Source of the DNA: Rhodobacterales bacterium RIFCSPHIGHO2_02_FULL_62_130
GTDB lineage: Bacteria; Pseudomonadota; Alphaproteobacteria; Rhodobacterales; Rhodobacteraceae
Length of the DNA: 64,000 nucleotides
Reading direction: 5' to 3'
Assembly: GCA_001828855.1 (NCBI GenBank)
Contig: MHZT01000035.1
Coordinates: forward strand, 1-64,000
Shown: one piece after another, positions 43,287 to 50,084 of the stretch
How the letters are laid out: the number at the start of each line of letters is the position of its first letter
Numbering within the stretch: position 1 is the first letter of the stretch
Notes under the pieces: model-generated
Databases searched by the model: none
The model's input: only the letters and a program-made list of their open reading frames with translations
Told to the model about the DNA's origin: nothing
Position numbers and translations under genes: made by a program

Positions 43287-44807
43287 ATGCAGCACAGGCT
43301 AGAGCAGTTTTTCCGCGCCAATGCCACGATCCTTCTGGCGCTGATCGCGCTGCAGATCGTCGTCTACAGCTATTTCTACTTCGGCCCGATCCTTACCAAC
43401 CACACCTTTCCCAACGCATGGGTGGTCGGCTACCCTTCGTTCAAGACCCTTGGCGAGGGGCGCTGGCTGGCCGATCTGGTCATCTTGGTGCAGGGCAGTT
43501 CCGGCGTGCAATCGCTGCAAATGTTCGTGGCAACCGCGCTGCAGGCGGTAAACGGAGTGCTGTTTGCCCGGCTTTGCGGTTTGACCCGCCCCCTGCATAT
43601 CGGCATGGCCGCCGCGTTGCTTTGCCTTTATCCGGCGTTTCTGGACTATTACGTCTTCAACATCGACCATCTGACCTTTGTGCTGGGCGATACTTTGGCG
43701 CTGCTGGGCCTGCGGGCCGCGCTGCAAAACCCGCCCTCACTGCGCGCACTGGGCCGGCCTGCGTTGTTCTTCATGTTGGCCATCGCCTGCTATCAGCCCA
43801 AGATCGCCCTTGTCGCCACGCTGTGCGTGATCTTCTTCGCGCTGTCGCTGACCCGTCAGCCCGCGACCGTCACCCTGCAGCGGGTGGTGCGGATGGCGGG
43901 ATATGCCATCGCTTTGGCCGTGTCGGGCTTGCTGCTGTATTACCTCTCGATGAAGCTGACAGTGTTCTATGACATTGGCCAGCGCGCCTATATGAACACC
44001 CCGGCGCAAATTCTGGCCGAAAGCGCCGCCGCCTATGGCCATTTCCTGCGCTACTTCTGGACAGGCTCGGCCTATCTGCCACCGCCGCTTCTGGGGCTGC
44101 CCCTGATAGCCGTGATCCTTGGCGGCTTGGCGCTGTTCCCGCGCCTTGCGGCCACGCGCGGCGCCCAGAGTCTGGCGCTGCTGGTGGTGATCGTGGCGCT
44201 GCCGCTGGCCTTGCGCGCCTCATATATCATCAATGAAACCACATGGGACGGGGCGGGGCGCATTAACTTTGCCTATGGCTATGCGCTGATCTTCTTTCTG
44301 ATCTGCCTGCTGCAGCATGTGCGGCTGCAAAAGCCGGGCCTTGGCCTGATCGCGGTGCTGGCCTATTTCAGCGCGGTTGCGGATGCTCAGGAAACCAACG
44401 CCGCCGCGATGAAGACCGAATATGATACCGCCATGATCAACCGCATCGCCGCGCGGATCGAGACGGTGACGCCCGATCTGCTGCAAACCCGCCACCCCAT
44501 TGCAATCTTTGGACATTATCCGGCATTCCCGCATGAACGCTACCTGCGCTCGGCGGCTGGCCTGCACTGGGTCCACAGCCAAAGCGCCACCTTCGAGGTC
44601 TATCGCCAGACCGAAATCCTGAACTTCTTCTTCGGCAGGGATGTGGTTCATAGCCCGACAACCGCCCAACTTGCCCAAGCCGCCGCCGCTGTGAAAACCC
44701 GCCCCGCATGGCCCGCGCCGCAATCGGTGTTCGTGCAAAACGGCACCGTCATCGTGTTGCTGGAACCCTACACCGACGATCTGCCCCGCACTTGGGCAGC
44801 AGACTAA
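43287..44807 (+). CDS. GtrII-like glucosyltransferase, polytopic membrane protein
   Basis: This 506-residue protein has about ten hydrophobic helices. It contains NAWVVGYPSFKTLGEGRWLADLVILVQ near the N-terminus and a C-terminal soluble part of about 130 residues. The pattern of a YPSFKTLGEGRW loop, acidic loop residues and PKIALVATL fits the GtrII O-antigen glucosyltransferase family, which uses undecaprenyl-P-glucose. ATG 43287 was chosen because AGGAG stands 9 bases before it; GTG 43263 overlaps the previous gene. With the GtrB-GtrA fusion it forms a complete surface-glycan glucosylation unit. Confidence 0.75.
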   Translation: MQHRLEQFFRANATILLALIALQIVVYSYFYFGPILTNHTFPNAWVVGYPSFKTLGEGRWLADLVILVQGSSGVQSLQMFVATALQAVNGVLFARLCGLTRPLHIGMAAALLCLYPAFLDYYVFNIDHLTFVLGDTLALLGLRAALQNPPSLRALGRPALFFMLAIACYQPKIALVATLCVIFFALSLTRQPATVTLQRVVRMAGYAIALAVSGLLLYYLSMKLTVFYDIGQRAYMNTPAQILAESAAAYGHFLRYFWTGSAYLPPPLLGLPLIAVILGGLALFPRLAATRGAQSLALLVVIVALPLALRASYIINETTWDGAGRINFAYGYALIFFLICLLQHVRLQKPGLGLIAVLAYFSAVADAQETNAAAMKTEYDTAMINRIAARIETVTPDLLQTRHPIAIFGHYPAFPHERYLRSAAGLHWVHSQSATFEVYRQTEILNFFFGRDVVHSPTTAQLAQAAAAVKTRPAWPAPQSVFVQNGTVIVLLEPYTDDLPRTWAAD

Positions 44808-44810
44808 GGC

Positions 44811-44842
44811 GTTTTGCCGTTGATCCGGATCAACGGCAAAAC
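44811..44842. repeat. Perfect 32-bp palindrome between convergent genes
   Basis: GTTTTGCCGTTGATCC (44811-44826) is followed directly by its exact reverse complement (44827-44842) with no spacer. It begins 3 bases past the GtrII-like stop. The T run is on the outer 5' side of the stem, so it does not look like a standard intrinsic terminator on either strand. Confidence 0.9.
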
Positions 44843-44908
44843 ACAATATCCCCGGCCTGTCATGTCCTGGTTTGCCTGCACTCTGACCCAGAGTGACGGC
44901 ATACCGCT

Positions 44909-45637
44909 TTAGCGGTCCTTGTCGTCCAGCCATGCCTTGATGATGCCGCGATGCCGCGCGCGGTCATAGCTGGCGAAATGCCCGCCATGCACGATCCGCA
45001 CCGGCAGATCGTAAAGCCTGACCATCGAGGCATGATAATCGGCGGCGTTGCTATGGTAGGTGTCCTCGATCAGCGGCCCGTCATAGACAATATCGCCGGA
45101 AAACAGCACACCCGAGGCCGCCTCCCACAGCGCGATCCCGCCGGGGGAATGGCCGGGTGTGTGGATCACCTCAAAGCTGCGGTCGCCCAGATCAATCCGG
45201 TCACCATCCTGCAAAACCCGCGTCGCAGGGGCGGATTTCACCGCATAAGCCGTTGAAAGATAGGGCGCGGGCGGTAGGGCGGTGAAAATCTCGTCCGTCA
45301 CATAAGGGTCGGCCAAAGTGGCCGCGCGGGTCGGATCGGCCAGAATCTCCGCCTCGGCTTCGTGGCACAGCCGACAGGGGAATTCATGGTGGCAGCCGAT
45401 ATGGTCGAAATGCGTATGGCTCGCCACCGCGTCCAAGGGCCGTTCCGTGACCAGCGGCACCCAGTCGCGCAAGGACACCACGCCCATACCGCTATCCACC
45501 AGCATATCGCGATCCCGCCCGCGCACATGCCAGACGTTGCAGCGGTAGAACTCGTGGATATGCGGCTCGTCGATCCAGCTTACGCCATCGCCCACCGTCC
45601 GCACCCGCCACCAATCCTGCGCCCTGATCCGTTGCAT
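44909..45637 (-). CDS. MBL-fold metallo-hydrolase
   Basis: This 242-residue metallo-beta-lactamase-fold protein has the zinc motif HTHFDH (residues 74-79), TPGHSPGG, FSGDIVYDG and VHGGHF. These are the four metal-binding elements of the fold. It resembles lactonase/glyoxalase-like members. Its start overlaps the ATPase stop by one base, so it is the last gene of the second spermidine-type ABC operon, which suggests it hydrolyses the imported compound, perhaps a lactone or ester. ATG 45637 was chosen; the frame to 45856 is a shadow. Confidence 0.88.
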   Translation of the reverse strand: MQRIRAQDWWRVRTVGDGVSWIDEPHIHEFYRCNVWHVRGRDRDMLVDSGMGVVSLRDWVPLVTERPLDAVASHTHFDHIGCHHEFPCRLCHEAEAEILADPTRAATLADPYVTDEIFTALPPAPYLSTAYAVKSAPATRVLQDGDRIDLGDRSFEVIHTPGHSPGGIALWEAASGVLFSGDIVYDGPLIEDTYHSNAADYHASMVRLYDLPVRIVHGGHFASYDRARHRGIIKAWLDDKDR

Positions 45638-46644
45638 CACGCCTCCAACAGCACATAGGCCGAGGCCGCCAGATCCAGCACCGTCCCCACCTCGGGCGCG
45701 GCCCCCTGCGGCAGATGCAGCGTCAGCACCATCTCCGGCGCGGCCAGCGGCGCCACATGCGCCCGCACATAGGTGCCGAAAAATGCCGCATCCAGCACCG
45801 TTGCGGGACCAAGTTTCAGCGCGCCAACCGTCCCCAAAGCCTCGGGGCGGATGCACAGCACCTTGTCGCCAGAGTTTTCCACGGCCAGATCGCCCAAGGC
45901 CGACATCGTGCCGCGCAGGGGTATCTTGTTGATCTCACCCATGAAACCGGCGGTAAACAGGGTCTTGGGCCGCAGATATATATCCCGCGCAGGCCCGACA
46001 TCCTCGATCCGCCCGCCGTTCATCACCACAATCCGGTCGGCAATCGCCATCGCCTCTTCCTGATCATGGGTCACATGCACAAAGGTGGTGCCAACGCGGC
46101 GCTGGATCGCCTTCAACTCGTCCTGCATGGCGCGGCGCAGCTTCAGGTCCAGCGCGCCCAAAGGCTCGTCCAGCAGCAAAACATCCGGCTCCACCGCCAG
46201 CGCGCGCGCAAGTGCCACCCGCTGCCGCTGCCCGCCCGACAATTCATGCGGGCGGCGATCCTCGCGCCCCGCCAGACCCACCAGCGCCAGCATCTCGGCG
46301 GCCTTGTCGCGCCGCGCCGCCTTGGCCACCCCCCGCATCCGCAAGCCAAAGCCCACATTCTCGGCCAGCGTCATATGCGGAAACAGCGCGTAATCCTGAA
46401 ACACCGTCGTCGTGGGGCGGTCCTTCGGCCCCACCCCCGCCATATCCCGCCCCCCGATCAGCACGCGCCCCGCCACAGGCTCGGCAAAGCCGCCCAGAAT
46501 GGTCAGCAGCGTGGTCTTGCCACAGCCCGAAGGCCCCAGCAGCACGACAAATTCCCCCGCCGCAATTTCCAGCGACACCGCATCCAGCGCCGTGGCCGTC
46601 CCGAACCGCTGGCTAACCCCTTGAATCGAAACCGATGCGGTCAC
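45637..46644 (-). CDS. ABC importer ATPase (PotA-like), second system
   Basis: This 335-residue ATPase has Walker A GPSGCGKTT (38-46), PTTTVFQDYALFPHMTLAENV, signature LSGGQRQRVALARAL, Walker B VLLLDEPLGALD and VTHDQEEAMAIADR. A C-terminal TOBE-like domain follows. It belongs to the spermidine/iron(III)-type importers. It is 4-base coupled to the permease upstream and 1-base coupled to the MBL gene downstream. Confidence 0.93.
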   Translation of the reverse strand: MTASVSIQGVSQRFGTATALDAVSLEIAAGEFVVLLGPSGCGKTTLLTILGGFAEPVAGRVLIGGRDMAGVGPKDRPTTTVFQDYALFPHMTLAENVGFGLRMRGVAKAARRDKAAEMLALVGLAGREDRRPHELSGGQRQRVALARALAVEPDVLLLDEPLGALDLKLRRAMQDELKAIQRRVGTTFVHVTHDQEEAMAIADRIVVMNGGRIEDVGPARDIYLRPKTLFTAGFMGEINKIPLRGTMSALGDLAVENSGDKVLCIRPEALGTVGALKLGPATVLDAAFFGTYVRAHVAPLAAPEMVLTLHLPQGAAPEVGTVLDLAASAYVLLEA

Positions 46645-47408
46645 TTGCGCCTCCTGAAGACAAAAACCTCGGCCAGCACCACGGCGGTAACGGATACCAG
46701 AAACACCAGCGCGCCCAGGGCATTGGAGGCGGGCGACAGGCCCGACCGCAGCATCGACCAGATTTCGACGGGCAGCGTCACATCGAACCGTGTCAGCAGG
46801 AACGCGATGATAAACTCGTCCCAGCTAAAGGTGACCGACAGGAAAAATGACGCCGCAAGGGCAGGGGCCAGCATCGGGGCCGACACCAGCCACAGCACCC
46901 GCGCCTCGGAAGCACCTAAATCCCGCGCGGCGCGTTCGGCGTTCTTTTGCTGATCGCCCATCGCCGCATAGGTGATTGCAAAGCACAAAGGCAGGTTAAT
47001 CACCACATGCCCGATTCCAGTCGTCCACAGCGACAACCTGATACCCAACTGATTGAAAACACTCAGCAACCCCAGCGCGATGATCAGCGTGCTGACCGCC
47101 ATCGGGGCCACCAGCACCCCCCGCATCAGCGCGCTGGCAGGCAGTTTCACCCGCGCCAGCGCATGCGCTGCCAGAAACCCCAGCACTACCGCAAGCGCCG
47201 AGGACACACAGGCCACCAGTAGCGAATTGCCCAGCGCCGCCATCAGATCGCGGTCGCCCAGAACCTTGGCATACCATTTCAGCGATACGCCCTGAAACGG
47301 CGGCACGGGCAGGCGGCCACCTTGAAACGAAAACGCCACCAGCACCGCAACGGGCAGGAAAATGAACACATAGGCGACCGCCAGATAAGCCCAGGTCAGC
47401 GCGCGCAT
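46641..47408 (-). CDS. ABC importer permease (PotC-like), second system
   Basis: This 255-residue inner-membrane protein has six helices and the coupling loop RAARDLGASEARVLWLVSAPMLAP. ATG 47408 was chosen because it overlaps the previous stop by one base and begins the first helix; the longer frame to 47894 is a shadow. It is the second membrane subunit. Confidence 0.9.
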   Translation of the reverse strand: MRALTWAYLAVAYVFIFLPVAVLVAFSFQGGRLPVPPFQGVSLKWYAKVLGDRDLMAALGNSLLVACVSSALAVVLGFLAAHALARVKLPASALMRGVLVAPMAVSTLIIALGLLSVFNQLGIRLSLWTTGIGHVVINLPLCFAITYAAMGDQQKNAERAARDLGASEARVLWLVSAPMLAPALAASFFLSVTFSWDEFIIAFLLTRFDVTLPVEIWSMLRSGLSPASNALGALVFLVSVTAVVLAEVFVFRRRK

Positions 47409-48283
47409 CACAGCCGGTCCAATCGCAGCCAGCGCGCGCTTGCCGCATAGGCCAGCGTCACCACCGCCATCAGAATGACCGACAGCGCCGATGCCAGCGG
47501 GAAATTCCCGCTGCGCCCCAGTTGCAGCATGATCAGTTGCGGCAGGGTCAACTCGTTGTTTCCACCCAAGATTTGCGGGGTGATATAGTCGCCGATGCAC
47601 AGCACAAAGGTAAGGAACGCCCCCGTCACCACCCCCGGCAGGGTCAGCGGCAGGATCACATGCCGGAACGTCGCAATCCGCCCCGCGCCCAAGTCTTGCG
47701 CTGCGCGGGCATAGTTGGGCGACAGTTGAATCAAATTGGCATAGATCGTCAGCGTCAGCAGCATCACAAAGAAATGCACAAACCCGATCACCGTGGCGGT
47801 GCGCGTCGCGGCAATTTCCAGCGGCTCGGCAATCACGCCAAGGCCCAACAGCGCCTTGTTCACCACCCCGTTTTGCCCCAGCACCAGCAGCCACGCATAG
47901 GACCGCACTACATACGATGTCCAGAACGGCAGCACCGCCAGCAACAGCGCCAGCCTTTGCCAGCGCGCAGGCACCCGAAACGCGATGATCGCCGCCAGCG
48001 GATAGGCCAGAACCAGCGAGATCACCGTCACAATCGCCGTGATCTCAAGAGAGTTCAGCAGCGCCTTGAACAGCGCCCATTCGGTGAAAAACCGCACATA
48101 ATTGCCGGTATCGAACCCTTGCACCACTACGCGCCCTTCAAGATGCGCGAAGGACAGCAGCAGCATCGCCGCAAAGGGGATCACGAAAAAAGCGATGGTC
48201 CACAGCAGGGCAGGGGCCACCAGCCCCCACCCCAACCGGCGTTCAGCGCGGGCTGCGCTCAATTTTGCAGCATCTCGGTCCAC
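47408..48283 (-). CDS. ABC importer permease (PotB-like), second system
   Basis: This 291-residue inner-membrane permease has RAAQDLGAGRIATFRHVILPLTLPG as the coupling loop and CIGDYITPQILGGNNE, typical of PotB. ATG 48283 lies 25 bases inside the binding-protein gene; a TTG at 48262 overlapping the TGA is the other possible start and would remove 7 residues. It forms the channel with the PotC-like gene. Confidence 0.9.
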   Translation of the reverse strand: MDRDAAKLSAARAERRLGWGLVAPALLWTIAFFVIPFAAMLLLSFAHLEGRVVVQGFDTGNYVRFFTEWALFKALLNSLEITAIVTVISLVLAYPLAAIIAFRVPARWQRLALLLAVLPFWTSYVVRSYAWLLVLGQNGVVNKALLGLGVIAEPLEIAATRTATVIGFVHFFVMLLTLTIYANLIQLSPNYARAAQDLGAGRIATFRHVILPLTLPGVVTGAFLTFVLCIGDYITPQILGGNNELTLPQLIMLQLGRSGNFPLASALSVILMAVVTLAYAASARWLRLDRL

Positions 48284-49302
48284 AGATCCTGCATTGCGGT
48301 ATCAAGCGCCGCATCCGGGATCGGGTAAAGCTGCGCGCGGGCAAGGAAATCGGGCTGTTCATCCCAACGCAGAACCGCCTTTTGCTCGGGCGTCAGCACC
48401 TCGCCTGCCTTGGCGTTGGCGGGCATGCCCCAATAGCAGCTTGCCGTCGCCAGACGCGCCTGACCCTCGGGCGAGGTGATGTATTTCACAAACTCCAGCG
48501 CCAGATCGGGCTGGGTAGACCCCGCCACTACGCCGATGGATTGCGCCCAGCGCAAACCGCCCTGCTTGGGGATCGTCCAGTCAAGGTTGGGGTTGTCGGC
48601 GGCCAGAACGGCGGTCACCCACTCACCCCCGCCGACCATGATGTCGACCTCTCCGGTTGCCAGCGCAGTCTGCGCCGAGACCACATCCGACACCTGTTTC
48701 GACGCAGCCTTCAGCGCGAACAGCGGGTCTTTCAGGCTGGCAAGGTTGTCGGCGGTGATGTCCTTGGTCGCAATGCCTTGGCCCATCGCCAGCAATCCCA
48801 GCACCGGCAGGTAGTAATCATAGATCGCAATCCGGCCATCATATTTGCCCGAAGACAGGCTGGCCATGTCCTCCATATCGGCAGGGTCAACCTTGGTCTT
48901 GTCATAAGCGATTGTGTTGTAACCGAATTTCTCGGTCACGGCATAGGTCTTGCCGTCGCGGGTGTTGTTTTCCGCCATCACCAGTTCGGGAAAGAAATCG
49001 CCCGTCGCCAGTTGGTCCGCAGGCAGTTCCGCCAGTTTTCCGGCATCCACCGCGCGGCCCACATCCACCGCGTCGATCACCAGCACATCCCAATCGCCGG
49101 GCTGCGACTGATCCAGAATCGCCATCCCCGCCGCCGTGCCTTCATATTCCTTGACGTTCACCTTGACGCCGAATTTTTCCTCGAACGGGGCGACCAGCGC
49201 GGGGTCGGTGTGGTCGCACCAGACCAAAGCGTTCAGTTCCTGCGCGTAGGACGGGCTTGCCAAGGCCAAAAGACCAAGCGCGGTAAGGGGTAGACGGGCC
49301 AT
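48259..49302 (-). CDS. ABC substrate-binding protein, spermidine type, second system
   Basis: This 347-residue periplasmic protein has a Sec signal peptide (MARLPLTALGLLALASPSYA) and a mature start ELNALVWCDHTDPALVAPFEEKFGVKVNV, followed by VLVIDAVDVGRAV and MVGGGEWVTAVLAADNPNLDW. ATG 49302 was chosen because GGAGAG stands just before it; ATG 49314 is in frame without a site. It heads the operon binding protein, two permeases, ATPase, MBL hydrolase. Its ligand is unknown. It is divergent from the TetR gene. Confidence 0.9.
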   Translation of the reverse strand: MARLPLTALGLLALASPSYAQELNALVWCDHTDPALVAPFEEKFGVKVNVKEYEGTAAGMAILDQSQPGDWDVLVIDAVDVGRAVDAGKLAELPADQLATGDFFPELVMAENNTRDGKTYAVTEKFGYNTIAYDKTKVDPADMEDMASLSSGKYDGRIAIYDYYLPVLGLLAMGQGIATKDITADNLASLKDPLFALKAASKQVSDVVSAQTALATGEVDIMVGGGEWVTAVLAADNPNLDWTIPKQGGLRWAQSIGVVAGSTQPDLALEFVKYITSPEGQARLATASCYWGMPANAKAGEVLTPEQKAVLRWDEQPDFLARAQLYPIPDAALDTAMQDLWTEMLQN

Positions 49303-49350
49303 CGGACTCTCCATGTTGGGGGTGCGCTCTGCCGGCGCTTCAGAAAAATA

Positions 49351-49376
49351 TTGAGTTCATTCATTTTTGAAGTCAA
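49351..49376. promoter_or_regulatory. Candidate TetR operator, imperfect inverted repeat
   Basis: TTGAGTTCA (49351-49359) and TGAAGTCAA (49368-49376) form a dyad with one mismatched pair across 8 bases. It lies in the AT-rich 104-base gap between the ABC operon and tetR, where the promoters of both must be. Confidence 0.5.
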
Positions 49377-49406
49377 TGTCAAAATATAGGCAATTCAAGA
49401 ACCACC

Positions 49407-50084
49407 ATGACCGGACTTCGCGCCAGACAGAAAGCCAGCCGCAACCGCCGCATCCTGCAGGCGGCGGCTGATCTTTTCCGCTCGACAGGCTACGCCGCCG
49501 CGCGGATCGAAGATATCGCCGCCGCTGCCGAAGTTTCGGTCGGCACGCTGTATAACTACTTCGAAACCAAGGGCGAATTGCTGCTGGCCATCGTCACGCT
49601 TGAGGTGGAGGAGGTGCTGGATCAGGGCGCGCAGCTGCTGGCCAACCCGCCCCCGTCCGTGGCGCAGGCGATCTCGGCATTGATCGGCAGCTATTACGAT
49701 CACTCGCTGGTCTATCTGTCCAAAGAGATGTGGCGGACTGCGATGGCGATTTCCATCGAGGCCCCCGAAACCCCCTTGGGGCAGCGCTATACCCAGCTTG
49801 ATGCCCTGCTGACCGATCAGGTCTGCGATCTGATCGCTGAATTACAGCGCCGGGGAGTCGCGCGGGCGGATGTGCCGGCCCGCGCCGTGGGCGAGGTGGT
49901 GTTCAACAATCTCAACATGATGTTCATCGAATTCGTGAAATCCGAAGCCATGAGCCTTGATGCCCTGCAAGCCGCCGTCGCGCGCCAGATCGCGCCCTTG
50001 GCCGGATTGCTGACGCCCGTAGTGCTGACGCCCGTAGTGCTGGCGCCCGTAGTGCTGGCGCCCGTAGTGCTGGCGGGGGCCTAG
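49407..50084 (+). CDS. TetR family transcriptional regulator with repeat-encoded tail
   Basis: This 225-residue protein has an N-terminal HTH (RRILQAAADLFRSTGYAAARIEDIAAAAEVSVGTLYNYFETKGELL) and a helical ligand domain. The last 20 or so residues are repeat-derived: the pentapeptide L-T/A-P-V-V occurs four times, encoded by 15-bp units at 50010-50069. It probably controls the divergent importer/MBL operon. Its stop overlaps the convergent glycosidase gene by 4 bases. Confidence 0.92.
   Translation: MTGLRARQKASRNRRILQAAADLFRSTGYAAARIEDIAAAAEVSVGTLYNYFETKGELLLAIVTLEVEEVLDQGAQLLANPPPSVAQAISALIGSYYDHSLVYLSKEMWRTAMAISIEAPETPLGQRYTQLDALLTDQVCDLIAELQRRGVARADVPARAVGEVVFNNLNMMFIEFVKSEAMSLDALQAAVARQIAPLAGLLTPVVLTPVVLAPVVLAPVVLAGA
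50010..50069 (+). repeat. Four tandem 15-bp repeats at the 3' end of tetR
   Basis: CTGACGCCCGTAGTG appears twice (50010-50024, 50025-50039), then CTGGCGCCCGTAGTG twice (50040-50054, 50055-50069), followed by a partial CTGGCG. The units are in frame, each adding five residues, so copy number can change without a frameshift. Confidence 0.93.

Noticed and set aside
44811-44842. Standard rho-independent terminator
   Set aside because: There is no loop and no T run after the stem on either strand, so it is reported as a palindrome instead.
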